A stretch of 64,000 bases of DNA from Deltaproteobacteria bacterium (GCA_016219185.1 JACRBZ010000031.1:148665-212664), one strand, 5' to 3'. Shown: positions 6,995-16,079, numbered from the stretch's first letter. Made by a program: numbers and translations. The notes: generated by a model not told the origin, from the letters alone.

Positions 6995-9361
6995 TCAGAA
7001 ACGGCTGTGCTCGGTTCGGGCGATGATCTCCTCCTGAAGCGCCTGGCCCAGATCACAGAAATAATCGCTGTAACCGGCAACGCGAACAATCAGATCCCGG
7101 TACTTTTCCGGATGCTGCTGGGCCGCACGAAGTGTGGCCGCATCCGCAACATTGAATTGAATGTGATGCCCGTCCAGCTTGAAATAAGTGCGTATCAGTT
7201 GAACCAGCCTGTCCAGATCCGTATCGGTCTTAAGAAGCTGCGGCGTAAATTTCTGGTTGAGAAGCGTTCCGCCGGTTCGGACATGATCCATCTTGGCCGC
7301 GGATTTGAGAACGGCGGTCGGACCCTTTCGATCCGCGCCCTGTACCGGCGAAATCCCTTCGGAAAGCGGCTCCCGGGCACGCCTGCCGTCGGGTGTTGCT
7401 CCGATCACGGATCCAAAATAGACATGGCAGGTTGTGGGCAGCAGATTGATGTGATAGGTGCCGTTTTTGGTGTTTTTGCGACCGTCGACAGCCGCAAAAT
7501 AAGCCTCGAAAAGAGATTTCATGAGATCATCGGCATAATCGTCGTCATTTCCGTACCGGGGGGTTCTATTCATCAACAGCAGCCGGGTTCTTTCATGGCC
7601 TGAAAAATCATCTGCCAGGGCAGTCAGAAGCGCTGTCATGGAAAGGTTTTTGTGATCGAAAACATGATATCGGATGGCCGACATCATATCGGTAAGAGAG
7701 CCCAGACCCACGCCCTGAATATAGGTGGTGTTATAGCGGGCGCCGCCGTCATGGTAATCCGTTCCGGTTGCGATGCAGTCATCGATCAGCAAAGAGAGAA
7801 ACGGTGCCGGCATAAATTTGGCATAGAGGCGCTCGATAACATTGTTGCCCCTGACCTTGATATCAATAAAATGATTCATCTGCTGAACAAAGGCACTAAA
7901 GAGGTCATCGAATCCGGCAAACCGTTCGGGATTGCCGGTTTCAATCCCGATTTTCTTTCCGGTCCGGGGGTCTTTTCCGTTATGCAGGGTGATCTCAAGT
8001 ACTTTTGGCATATTAAAATACCCGGTAAGGGTATAACTTTCCTTTCCAAAAGCCCCGACCTCCACACATCCGCTGGATCCGCCCCGGCGGGCATCATCCA
8101 GTGTTTTTCCCTGGCGGACCAGTTCCTGAACAATCAGATCCGCATTGAACACGGATGGCTGGCCAAAGCCGGTTCGAATGATTCTGGCCGCCCGTTTAAT
8201 GAACCTGTCCGGATTTTTCTTGCTGACCTGAATGGATGAACTGGGCTGAAGCAGGCGCATTTCTTCAATGACGTCCAGCAGCAGATAAGATACGTCATTA
8301 ACCCCGTCGGATCCATCCGGCTTCATCCCGCCGACATTTATCTGCGCGAAATCCGTGTATGTACCGCTTTCGGCCGCCGTAACGCCCACCTTGGGAGGTG
8401 CCGGCTGGTTGTTGAATTTGATCCAGAAACACTGGAGCAGTTCCTCGGCGGTTTCACGGGTCAAGGCTTTGCTTTCGATGCCTTTTTGGTAAAATGGAAC
8501 CAGATGCTGGTCCAGGCGCCCCGGATCAAAGGCATCCCAGGTGTTGAGTTCGATGGTTACGCCCAAATGAACGAACCAGTAATACTGCAACGCCTCATAA
8601 AAATCCCTGGGCGGATTGGCGGGGACATGAAAGCAAATATCGGCAATCCGTTCCAGCTCGGCCTTTCGCTCCGGCCGGGTTTCCAGTTCCGCCAGTGCCC
8701 GGGCTTTTTCCGCATGCCTATGGCTGAACCGGATCAAGGCATCCGCACAGATCCCCATGGCCTTCAGCTCTTGCTGGCAGTCATAGGCTCTGGGGTCATT
8801 GAGATAATCGAGTCTGTTTAAAGCGGATTGAATTTCCTGCTCGAATTCCAGAAACCCTTTTTTATAAATTTTATCATCCAGAACCGTGTGGCCGGGAGCT
8901 CTCTGCTCCATGAATTCGGTAAACACACCAGCCTCATATGCCGCTTTCCAATCATCGGTCATTTCTCTAAAAATCATATCCCGCAGGGATTTACCCTCCC
9001 AGAACGGAATGATGCTGTCCTTGTAAACGGCCTTTGCTTCCGGACTGACCGAAAAGGGGATTTTTTCTCTGGAATCCAGAATTTCCAGATCGCTCAAGCT
9101 GTGGCAGCAAAGTTCCGGATAGGTGGGCGTGGCCTTGGGAAACGGGCCTTTTTCTCCGACGATCAGCTCGCCGTCATTGATACAGACGGTTTTATGCTCC
9201 ATGAGATATTGAAACGCAAGCGCCCGCTGGACAGGCGCGGATACGGGCGCGGAGTTCATGCGGCAATATTCGGTCATCAGCTCTGCCCGTTCCGATGAAA
9301 GAACGGGTTTTATGTTCAGGCTCTGTTCCCGGAGCCGCAGTACTCTTTCGGAAATCATCAT
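6995..9361 (-). CDS. hypD: trans-4-hydroxy-L-proline dehydratase (glycyl radical enzyme HypD)
   Basis: The 788 residues carry the thiyl-radical loop GGSSGCVEVGAFGKESY (Cys432, Glu434) and the glycyl-radical loop RVAGYSDYF (Gly763). A single Cys rather than the Cys-Cys of pyruvate formate-lyase excludes PFL. Against Clostridioides difficile HypD as I recall it (Cys434, Gly765), every catalytic or substrate residue I remember is found two positions earlier: Phe150, His158, Asp276, Ser332, Phe338, Tyr448 and Thr643. The reaction dehydrates trans-4-hydroxy-L-proline to 1-pyrroline-5-carboxylate. A ProC reductase is not in the window. The activase gene ends 6 bases upstream. Not related to the hydrogenase maturation protein of the same name. 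Confidence 0.88.
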   Translation of the reverse strand: MMISERVLRLREQSLNIKPVLSSERAELMTEYCRMNSAPVSAPVQRALAFQYLMEHKTVCINDGELIVGEKGPFPKATPTYPELCCHSLSDLEILDSREKIPFSVSPEAKAVYKDSIIPFWEGKSLRDMIFREMTDDWKAAYEAGVFTEFMEQRAPGHTVLDDKIYKKGFLEFEQEIQSALNRLDYLNDPRAYDCQQELKAMGICADALIRFSHRHAEKARALAELETRPERKAELERIADICFHVPANPPRDFYEALQYYWFVHLGVTIELNTWDAFDPGRLDQHLVPFYQKGIESKALTRETAEELLQCFWIKFNNQPAPPKVGVTAAESGTYTDFAQINVGGMKPDGSDGVNDVSYLLLDVIEEMRLLQPSSSIQVSKKNPDRFIKRAARIIRTGFGQPSVFNADLIVQELVRQGKTLDDARRGGSSGCVEVGAFGKESYTLTGYFNMPKVLEITLHNGKDPRTGKKIGIETGNPERFAGFDDLFSAFVQQMNHFIDIKVRGNNVIERLYAKFMPAPFLSLLIDDCIATGTDYHDGGARYNTTYIQGVGLGSLTDMMSAIRYHVFDHKNLSMTALLTALADDFSGHERTRLLLMNRTPRYGNDDDYADDLMKSLFEAYFAAVDGRKNTKNGTYHINLLPTTCHVYFGSVIGATPDGRRAREPLSEGISPVQGADRKGPTAVLKSAAKMDHVRTGGTLLNQKFTPQLLKTDTDLDRLVQLIRTYFKLDGHHIQFNVADAATLRAAQQHPEKYRDLIVRVAGYSDYFCDLGQALQEEIIARTEHSRF

Positions 9362-9367
9362 AACAGA

Positions 9368-10273
9368 TCAACCTTCCGCATTTACAGTCAGGCCAAACCC
9401 GCGCAGCATATCCGAAATGCGGGCCATGGAATCCTCTGACGGGGGACGTGTATCATGGAGGCGGTAACTTTTTCCCAGGCGTTCATATTTTGAGGCAGCC
9501 ATATGATGATATGGCAGCAAATCGATTGGAGGCATGAACGGCAATCCGGCAACAAAAACGCCAATGGCCGAAATATTGTCTTTTCCATCCGTTATTCCGG
9601 GAATGACCGGAACCCGGATGCGAATCCGGTGACCCTCGGAGCAAAGCGCTATCAGATTTTTCAGAATCATCCGGTTGGATACGCCGGTAACCCTCCGATG
9701 CTTTTCATCATCCATCAATTTCAGGTCAAAAAGAAACACATCCACGTAACGCCGGATGCGGTCCAGCATGTTCCATGTCGAAAAACCGCTGGTATCCAGC
9801 GCTGTATGAATCTGACGGTTTCGGCAGGTTTTCAGCAAGGCAAAAAGAAAATCCGGCTGAGCCAGCGGCTCTCCACCGGAAAAGGTTACACCGCCAACAG
9901 ACTCATCATGGAAAGCCGTGTCCTTCTCGATCTCGGCCAGCACCTGCTCCACGGTCCATTCCCGTCCGGCCATTTCGCAGGCTTCCGTCAGACAGACATC
10001 TGCACAGCTTCCGCACAGCAAACATTTTTCCGGGTCCGTGTAAAGCCCGATTTCTCCTTCATGGATGGCATTTTCCGGACACACGGCCAAGCATTCCTTG
10101 CAGATGACACACCGGCTGATGGAATAGAATTTTTCCCTGGAAATCTGCTGGCTCTCGGGATTGTGGCACCACCAGCAGGACAGGGGGCAGCCTTTCAGAA
10201 AAACAGTTGTCCGGATTCCCGGACCATCGTGGGTGGAAAATTTTTTTATATCAAAGATGATTCCGCTTGCCAT
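9368..10273 (-). CDS. hypE: Glycyl radical enzyme activase (radical SAM) for HypD
   Basis: The 301-residue protein has the radical SAM cluster motif C29-x3-C33-x2-C36 (GCPLSCWWCHNPE), preceded by the HDGPGIRTTVFLKG signature of PFL-activase-type enzymes. Two inserted ferredoxin [4Fe-4S] motifs follow (CVICKECLAVCP and CLLCGSCADVC), then GGVTFSGGEPL, the SAM-binding GGE motif. It installs the glycyl radical on the partner enzyme using 5'-deoxyadenosyl radical chemistry under anoxia. It lies immediately upstream of hypD with a 6-base gap, so partnership is near certain. The start lacks an obvious ribosome-binding site; AT-rich sequence with a TTGTCA element precedes it. The symbol is by analogy with the C. 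difficile pair. Confidence 0.88.
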   Translation of the reverse strand: MASGIIFDIKKFSTHDGPGIRTTVFLKGCPLSCWWCHNPESQQISREKFYSISRCVICKECLAVCPENAIHEGEIGLYTDPEKCLLCGSCADVCLTEACEMAGREWTVEQVLAEIEKDTAFHDESVGGVTFSGGEPLAQPDFLFALLKTCRNRQIHTALDTSGFSTWNMLDRIRRYVDVFLFDLKLMDDEKHRRVTGVSNRMILKNLIALCSEGHRIRIRVPVIPGITDGKDNISAIGVFVAGLPFMPPIDLLPYHHMAASKYERLGKSYRLHDTRPPSEDSMARISDMLRGFGLTVNAEG

Positions 10274-10416
10274 ATTTTATATGATATATGACAACATCAT
10301 AAAAAGTCAAATTCCCAAAAGGTGCCAGCCCGGCCTGCAAAGGCGATATTATTGGCAACTTTTCACAGGGGTTTCATAATTCCCCTCTTAGGAAGGGGGG
10401 CCAGGGAGGATATCCA

Positions 10417-11592
10417 GTGGAAACTGTTAAAACCGGACTTGAATGCTTGATTGAAGCGCCGCCGGAATGGCTATTCGGCAAAAGAATCGGACTGCTCTGC
10501 AACCCCGCATCGGTTGACCGTCGGTTTCGCCACGCAAGAACACTCATCCATCAGACGTTTCCCGGGCAACTGACAGCCTTGTTTTCTCCGCAGCACGGAT
10601 TTTATGCCGAAAAGCAGGACAATATGATCGAATCCGAAAACAGCAGGGATCCGCTGCTTCAGATTCCCCTGTACAGCCTGTACGGAAAAACCCGCATTCC
10701 CACCAAAAGCATGCTTGAGAACATCGATGTATTGATTATTGATCTGCAGGATGCCGGCACACGCGTCTACACTTTTATCTACACGCTGTCCCATTGCATG
10801 GAAGCCGCCAGGGACCACGGAAAAACCGTTCTGATCCTGGATCGGCCCAACCCCGTAAACGGTCGGAGCGTTGAGGGCAACTGCCTGTCCATGGATTGCA
10901 GATCTTTTGTGGGACATTATCCGATTCCGATGCGTCATGGACTGACCATCGGGGAAATGGCCAGTCTCTTTAATCGTAATTATGGAATCGGGTGCCATCT
11001 CGAAGTCATTCCGATGACAGGCTGGAAACGGGCGATGAGTTACGCGGATACCGGTCTGCCGTGGGTCGCGCCATCCCCGAATCTGCCGACGCCGGCATCC
11101 GCCGGTGTGTATCCCGGCCAGGTCATCTGGGAAGGAACCAACGTGTCTGAAGGCAGGGGAACCACCCAGCCCTTTGAATTGTTTGGTGCACCCTTTTTAG
11201 AACCGGAACGAATTTTATCGTGTCTCACGGATGACGACCTGAAGGGAATCGTGTTAAGAGAAGCCGCATTTGAACCCACCTCCGGCAAATGGCAGGGAAA
11301 ACTCTGCAAGGGGTTTCAGATTCATGTCACGGACCCGGACAGTTACCAGCCGTACATCACCTCGCTCAAATTGCTTCAGGCAGTCATCCGCCATCATGCG
11401 AACGATTTTTCATGGAAAAACCCCCCGTATGAATATGAATATGAAAGGCTGCCGATTGATCTGATCATCGGGAACTCGGAAATCAGAAAGCGCTTGGAAC
11501 AAATGGATTGTCTGGATGATATTGCCGATTCCTGGAAGCCCGGGCTGAACCGTTTTATTGAAGAGAGCCGGAATCACCATCTCTATTCCTGA
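10417..11592 (+). CDS. DUF1343 / NamZ-type exo-beta-N-acetylmuramidase
   Basis: The 391-residue protein starts at GTG 10417, six bases after GGGAGGA. Family landmarks: GKRIGLLCNPASV near the N-terminus, ALFSPQHGFYAEKQD, an IDVLIIDLQDAGTRVYTFIY strand, ILDRPNPVNG, PIPMRHGLTIGEMA, and PSPNLPTPASAGVYPGQVIW followed by EGTNVSEGRGTT. These define DUF1343, whose Bacillus member NamZ releases terminal N-acetylmuramic acid from peptidoglycan fragments. No signal peptide is visible, which points to a cytoplasmic enzyme in cell-wall recycling or an exported protein by another route. It is divergent from hypE and appears to be transcribed alone. Confidence 0.8.
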   Translation: METVKTGLECLIEAPPEWLFGKRIGLLCNPASVDRRFRHARTLIHQTFPGQLTALFSPQHGFYAEKQDNMIESENSRDPLLQIPLYSLYGKTRIPTKSMLENIDVLIIDLQDAGTRVYTFIYTLSHCMEAARDHGKTVLILDRPNPVNGRSVEGNCLSMDCRSFVGHYPIPMRHGLTIGEMASLFNRNYGIGCHLEVIPMTGWKRAMSYADTGLPWVAPSPNLPTPASAGVYPGQVIWEGTNVSEGRGTTQPFELFGAPFLEPERILSCLTDDDLKGIVLREAAFEPTSGKWQGKLCKGFQIHVTDPDSYQPYITSLKLLQAVIRHHANDFSWKNPPYEYEYERLPIDLIIGNSEIRKRLEQMDCLDDIADSWKPGLNRFIEESRNHHLYS

Positions 11593-11733
11593 ATCCAATG
11601 AATCCGTCAGTCATCAGCTTGTCAACGCGAGCTGAAATAAAAAATGCTATTTACAAATCCAGCTTCTTCCGATATAAAAAATGGGGTTGTTACCATTCAT
11701 GATATAATTATCCGTCATTTCAAAGGGGTTGTT

Positions 11734-13302
11734 ATGGGAAAAACCAGTACTACCAAGGCTTCAAAGAAAAAAACGGTTTCAAAAAAGAAAGAAACGGCGA
11801 AGAAAGTCTCCGGCGACATTCCAGCACCTGGACAGAATTCTGATCTGAAAACCGAAGAGGTGAAGGTTTCGGTCGAACTGAAGGGTCCCAAAGATCCAGC
11901 AAAAGCAGTTAAAGCGGGAATCCCCGCCCAGAAGAAGCCGGTTCTTTTAAGCGAGCTGATTTTAAAAAAATTTGATTCCTGGCAGCCGGATAACCTGTTT
12001 GTTCAGACCCCGGACAATACCGTCATTCCGGATGCTCCGCCTTTTGTCTCAGGCACGGATGAACAGGAAGTAAACCGAATACGTGCATTGCTTTTCAACA
12101 CCTTTGATATGAAGGAAATCATTGCTGAAGGCGAGCGCTTCGCCGCTGAAAAAGCCGCTGCCGAAAAGGCCGAAGCTGAGCGCATTGCTGCTGAAAAGGC
12201 TGCTGCCGAAAAAGCCGAAGCCGAGCGTATTGCCGCTGAAAAAGCCGAAGCTGAGCGTATTGCCGCTGAAAAAGCTGCTGCCGAAAAAGCCGAAGCTGAG
12301 CGCATTGCCGCTGAAAAGGCCGCTGCTGAAAAAGCCGAAGCTGAGCGTATCGCCGCTGAAAAGGCCGCTGCCGAAAAAGCCGAAGCCGAGCGTATCGCCG
12401 CTGAAAAGGCTGCTGCCGAAAAAGCCGAAGCTGAGCGCATTGCTGCTGAAAAGGCCGCTGCCGAAAAGGCCGAAGCCGAGCGTATCGCCGCTGAAAAGGC
12501 TGCTGCCGAAAAAGCCGAAGCCGAGCGCATTGCCGCTGAAAAAGCTGCTGCCGAAAAGGCCGAAGCCGAGCGTATCGCCGCTGAAAAGGCTGCTGCCGCC
12601 GAGCAACGAAAGAAAGCTGCCGAGCTTCAGCAGGCATCAGTTCCTAAAGTCAAGATCGCATACGACCAACCGGTACAGCCCGCAAAACATGCCGAGCCCA
12701 TTGATAAAACCATTATCATATCCGCCGGATGCCTTGCTTTTCTGCTGTTGATTATTATCGGCACAAGTCTGTGCAACACACAAAAATTTTATATCAAAAC
12801 GGCAAAGAACGGCATTGAAATCTGGCAGGGAAAATTTTCTCCAAAGGGAGAAAAACAATTGATATCCCTTGCCGGGATTAAAGCGCCTGAAAAAGTTCAG
12901 AAAATTTACTCAAAAATAGATGTTTATCCGATTATTTCCAGCTATTTTCTGAATAAGGCGGATGCACTTCTGGATGCTCCGGGAATTCCGGATTTTGAAA
13001 GCATAAAACATTACATCAATCTGGCGGAACCTTATGCCATTACCAGGGAACTTCGCGATGCAGCAGACCTTCGCCTGAACATCATGGCCCAAACACTGCT
13101 GACCTACAAAGCCGACATCGCTGCCAGCAAGGGAAATGTTGCTGATCTTGAAGCTGCCTTGAGCTTATTGAACAAAGCAAAGGCCATGAATTCGGACAAG
13201 GCCCAGGCCGAATCCCTGGACAAAAAAATCAAAACAGTTACCGGGAAACTGGAACAGCTCAAAGCAAAGCCGGAAACAGCGGCAGTTACGAAACACCAGT
13301 AG
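11734..13302 (+). CDS. TolA-like Ala/Glu/Lys repeat membrane protein, function unknown
   Basis: The start is ATG 11734 (MGKTSTTKASKK) with AAGGGG 5 bases upstream, giving 522 residues; the frame is open 90 bases further but without a ribosome-binding site. Modules: a Lys-rich N-terminus (about 1-35), a linker, a long charged helix of 15-residue repeats (about 130-290, unit RIAAEKAAAEKAEAE), one TM segment around residues 325-347 (IIISAGCLAFLLLIIIGTSL), and a C-terminal 175-residue helical domain (TPR-like) outside the membrane. The repeat resembles the TolA rod in composition only. It is followed by a strong terminator. I do not recognise the family. Confidence 0.75.
   Translation: MGKTSTTKASKKKTVSKKKETAKKVSGDIPAPGQNSDLKTEEVKVSVELKGPKDPAKAVKAGIPAQKKPVLLSELILKKFDSWQPDNLFVQTPDNTVIPDAPPFVSGTDEQEVNRIRALLFNTFDMKEIIAEGERFAAEKAAAEKAEAERIAAEKAAAEKAEAERIAAEKAEAERIAAEKAAAEKAEAERIAAEKAAAEKAEAERIAAEKAAAEKAEAERIAAEKAAAEKAEAERIAAEKAAAEKAEAERIAAEKAAAEKAEAERIAAEKAAAEKAEAERIAAEKAAAAEQRKKAAELQQASVPKVKIAYDQPVQPAKHAEPIDKTIIISAGCLAFLLLIIIGTSLCNTQKFYIKTAKNGIEIWQGKFSPKGEKQLISLAGIKAPEKVQKIYSKIDVYPIISSYFLNKADALLDAPGIPDFESIKHYINLAEPYAITRELRDAADLRLNIMAQTLLTYKADIAASKGNVADLEAALSLLNKAKAMNSDKAQAESLDKKIKTVTGKLEQLKAKPETAAVTKHQ
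12133..12600 (+). repeat. Tandem 45-base coding repeat
   Basis: Ten near-identical units begin with GAGCGYATYGCY at 12178, 12223, 12253, 12298, 12343, 12388, 12433, 12478, 12523 and 12568. The spacing is 45 bases except for one 30-base short unit (12223-12253), after a related first unit at 12133. Differences are almost all at synonymous third positions, so selection keeps the helix while copy number can change by slippage or recombination. The array leaves long open frames on both strands that are artefacts of its composition. Confidence 0.9.
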
Positions 13303-13322
13303 CCGCATAAAAATACAAAACC

Positions 13323-13364
13323 AAAAGCCTTCTTTTTTCCATCCGGAGAAAAGAAGGCTTTTTT
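13323..13364. terminator. Strong intrinsic terminator, probably bidirectional
   Basis: AAAAGCCTTCTTTT pairs with AAAAGAAGGCTTTT across a short loop, and the plus strand continues TTTTATTT. It lies 20 bases past the stop of the repeat protein and overlaps the end of the convergent activator gene, so it probably serves both. The A-run on the other arm gives the minus strand a U-tract too. Confidence 0.85.
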
Positions 13365-14130
13365 ATTTGTTCATGGCGATGAGGGCCGCACCGATAGCGC
13401 CGGTCAACTGGGCGTTGGGAGTCACCACAAGGGGGTAGCCGATTTTCTTTTCCAGGGAGCGTACAACGCCGCTGTTCTGGGCAACGCCGCCGGTCATCAT
13501 GACAGGGGGAATCCAGCGGATGCGCCCGGCCATGGCAGACACGCGGGCGGCAATGGAATCATGAATGCCGGCAATGATATTTGCCCGGCTTTCTCCCTTT
13601 GAAATCAGAGAAATGACCTCGGATTCCGCAAATACCGTGCACAGGCTGCTGATGGACGCCGGATGATCGGCGGAAAGCGAGAGGCTGCCGAAATCCGAGA
13701 TTTCCACCTCTAACGCCCTGGCCATGACCTCCAGAAACCTGCCGGTTCCGGCAGCGCATTTGTCGTTCATGGCAAAATCCTTGACCCGGCCGGTTTCATC
13801 CAGAAGAATGACCTTGCTGTCCTGGCCGCCGATATCGATGACGGACCGAATTTCGGGGTTCATATACCGGGCGCCCGCGGCATGGCAGGTGATTTCCGTG
13901 ACCGCCTGATCCGCAAACGTAATGCTTTTGCGGCCGTATCCGGTGGCAACGATTCGTTGAATGTCGGAGGGATTCATGCCAAGACCGGATACGATTCCTT
14001 CAAAGAGCTGATCCCCGGCATTTTTGGCATTATAGCCGGTGCGAAGGATCCGGACCGCCAGAATTTTCCCATCCCGCATGACCGCCGCCTTGGCGGTAAT
14101 CGAGCCGATATCAATCCCTACGGTCATCAT
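13363..14130 (-). CDS. ATPase activator of (R)-2-hydroxyacyl-CoA dehydratase type (HgdC/BcrA/YjiL family)
   Basis: The 255-residue ASKHA-fold ATPase has GIDIGSITAKA (phosphate 1), VIDIGGQDSKVI (phosphate 2) and MMTGGVAQNSGV (adenosine). Two cysteines, in MNDKCAAGTGRF and SSLCTVFAESEV, hold the [4Fe-4S] cluster shared by the homodimer in this family. Such proteins use ATP to inject low-potential electrons into a dehydratase or a double-cubane-cluster protein. The tandem ATGATG start overlaps the stop of the upstream dehydratase-like gene, indicating translational coupling, so that protein is its partner. Confidence 0.88.
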   Translation of the reverse strand: MMTVGIDIGSITAKAAVMRDGKILAVRILRTGYNAKNAGDQLFEGIVSGLGMNPSDIQRIVATGYGRKSITFADQAVTEITCHAAGARYMNPEIRSVIDIGGQDSKVILLDETGRVKDFAMNDKCAAGTGRFLEVMARALEVEISDFGSLSLSADHPASISSLCTVFAESEVISLISKGESRANIIAGIHDSIAARVSAMAGRIRWIPPVMMTGGVAQNSGVVRSLEKKIGYPLVVTPNAQLTGAIGAALIAMNK

Positions 14131-15347
14131 CGGTTAAACATCTCCATAAAGGCATCGATCCGGGTTTCAATCTGTGCCTCGGAAAAGCTGCGTTCATCCA
14201 CCATGTCGGCTTCCAGCATGAGGGTCGGAAGACCCCGCTTCTCCTGAATGATCCGCTGGATGTCATACTGGCCGAATGAATAGGGCTTGCAGCTTCGGTT
14301 GGAGTGCATGACCAGCCCCTGGACATCGTATTTATCGATCATGGCAATGATTTCATCGGCCATTTGATCCACCCCGATATTCAGATAAATCCGACTATAC
14401 CCCTCGGCCATGGTATTGATAAAATCAGACGGGTCGATGTATTTCATGGACCCGCACCAGGCTGAGGTATAGGTATCCGCAACCAGGCAGGCGCCATGGC
14501 CGGCAAATTTATCCGAAAGCCATCGGGTCCGATACCAGACCGGAAGATTGTCCCACAGGAGCCGGGTTTTCTCAAAAGGCACGGCGCCGATACCTTCACG
14601 GATCCGGGTGTTCATTTCATCCAGCAGCATCTTGTAATAATCGATTACGGTCTGCGTTCCCCGAAGGGTGACGATCAGGGCCAGGTGGAAAAAAGCATCA
14701 AAGGCGCTCATGGGCGCCGGTTTATGAACCGTTGTGTCCAGAACAGCCTGCCAGAGGCGCTGACCCTCGATGGACAGCCTGCCGACCTCGGCCATTTTGT
14801 CCCGATCCAGTTTTTTTCCGCAAACCTCTTCTAAAAACAGAATGTATTCTTCAACCTGGCGCCTGACATAGTCGCGGACTTCATTTGAAAATTCCGTATG
14901 GCAAACCGGGGTATCCAGAATAAAGAGCGGAACGTTGTAAAAGCGGGCCTGGACCTCGTACCATTTTAAAACCGTACCGCAGATATTGTTGCAGCAGATC
15001 AGCATGTCCGGCCGGGGAAGCCCGCCGATCGGGCCGCCGTCAACCGTCGAGCTGGCAATGTCGGCCCGGGCATAAGAGCACAGGTCCCTGGAATAGCCCA
15101 TGACTTCCGCCTTTTCGCATAAATCCACCCCCATGTGGGAAGCGCCGATCATGGCTCCGTGATTTTCCGGATAGACGGGTATCACATCCATGGCAATGAG
15201 CGGTTCCACCGGACCGCCGCTGGTGATCCAGGCGATTTTTTTCCCTGTTTCACCGGCGGTCTTGGCCTCGATGTAGTAATGGGTCATGATTTCCTTCATT
15301 TTCTGGACCGACTTGATTTTCCGCCGCTCCTTATCCGGATCAGACAT
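14127..15347 (-). CDS. 2-hydroxyacyl-CoA dehydratase D-component-like [Fe-S] protein (HgdB/YjiM; double-cubane-protein candidate)
   Basis: The 406-residue protein follows GGGAGAAGGC. Conserved features are IAWITSGGPVEPLIAMDVIP, VMGYSRDLCSYAR, LICCNNICGTVLKWYE, GHGACLVADTYTSAWCG and MHSNRSCKPYSFGQYD, with cysteines positioned as [Fe-S] ligands. Classical dehydratases need two homologous subunits plus an activator. Here there is a single subunit plus activator, the layout of E. coli yjiM/yjiL and of double-cubane-cluster proteins. It may therefore reduce a small substrate with an [8Fe-9S] cluster rather than dehydrate an acyl-CoA. The substrate cannot be read from sequence. Confidence 0.8.
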   Translation of the reverse strand: MSDPDKERRKIKSVQKMKEIMTHYYIEAKTAGETGKKIAWITSGGPVEPLIAMDVIPVYPENHGAMIGASHMGVDLCEKAEVMGYSRDLCSYARADIASSTVDGGPIGGLPRPDMLICCNNICGTVLKWYEVQARFYNVPLFILDTPVCHTEFSNEVRDYVRRQVEEYILFLEEVCGKKLDRDKMAEVGRLSIEGQRLWQAVLDTTVHKPAPMSAFDAFFHLALIVTLRGTQTVIDYYKMLLDEMNTRIREGIGAVPFEKTRLLWDNLPVWYRTRWLSDKFAGHGACLVADTYTSAWCGSMKYIDPSDFINTMAEGYSRIYLNIGVDQMADEIIAMIDKYDVQGLVMHSNRSCKPYSFGQYDIQRIIQEKRGLPTLMLEADMVDERSFSEAQIETRIDAFMEMFNR

Positions 15348-15357
15348 TGCCTTCTCC

Positions 15358-16014
15358 CTAAATCATCGAAAGGATTTCATTGACGAGTTTTTCGATTCCG
15401 ACCGCCACATCCTTGATACCGGGACCCAGCATATAGGCCGGCGTTGAAACGATGCGGTTGGTCTTGTCCACGTGAATCCGGTCAACGGTGCAGATCTTGT
15501 GGCGCCCGCCCATGCGCTCGATGCCGGCGGCTGTTCCGGTGTCGTTTCCGATGGTGACCTCCGGTTTTTTGTCTGCAATGGCACGAACAAGGGTTGCCGG
15601 TGCAATACAAATGGCACCCACCGGCTTTCCGGCAGCCACCATTTCCCGGATCAGGCGTTCAACATCCGCCTGCACCACGGCATCCGGGCCTTTTAAGGCA
15701 AAGTCGCTCAAGTTTTTAGCTGCTCCGAATCCGCCGGGAAGGATCAAGGCATCCAGTTCCGCTGCCTTTACCTTGGCAACATCCCGAATGTTTCCCCGTG
15801 CAATCCGTGCCGATTCCACCAGGACGTTTCGTTTTTCATTGGTTTCCTGATGGGTCAGGTGATTGATCACATGAAACTGGTCCACATCGGGGGCCATACA
15901 CAGCGCCTCTGCCCCTGCCCGATCCAGAAACAGCAGCGTCAGTACAGACTCATGAATCTCGGTCCCATCAAAAACCCCGCATCCCGATAACAACACGCCG
16001 ACTTTTTTTGACAT
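15358..16014 (-). CDS. elbB: ElbB-type DJ-1/PfpI superfamily protein
   Basis: The 218-residue protein starts after AAAGGAGG. KVGVLLSGCGVFDGTEIHES and LDALILPGGFGAAKNLSDFA are the ElbB hallmarks; the nucleophile elbow is GAICIAPATLV, with the Cys expected of DJ-1/PfpI proteins. E. coli ElbB has weak glyoxalase activity and an unclear in vivo role. It lies 10 bases upstream of the dehydratase-like gene on the same strand, so it is probably the first gene of a three-gene operon, and it is divergent from the nuclease-translocase operon. Confidence 0.88.
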   Translation of the reverse strand: MSKKVGVLLSGCGVFDGTEIHESVLTLLFLDRAGAEALCMAPDVDQFHVINHLTHQETNEKRNVLVESARIARGNIRDVAKVKAAELDALILPGGFGAAKNLSDFALKGPDAVVQADVERLIREMVAAGKPVGAICIAPATLVRAIADKKPEVTIGNDTGTAAGIERMGGRHKICTVDRIHVDKTNRIVSTPAYMLGPGIKDVAVGIEKLVNEILSMI

Positions 16015-16079
16015 ACCCGGCCTCCTTTCTGATATTCCGTGCGAATAAAAAGGTTTTTCTTGACAAACAACGGATAAGG

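Noticed and set aside
6995..9361. Pyruvate formate-lyase or choline TMA-lyase as the identity of the glycyl radical enzyme
   Set aside because: Single active-site Cys rules out PFL, and the substrate-pocket residues match hydroxyproline dehydratase throughout.
12133..12600. Regular repeats considered as a CRISPR array
   Set aside because: There are no unique spacers; units are contiguous and encode an in-frame helix.
12003..12751. Long open frames in other frames and on the minus strand over the repeat region
   Set aside because: They arise from the low-complexity 45-base repeat and give monotonous sequences without start context.
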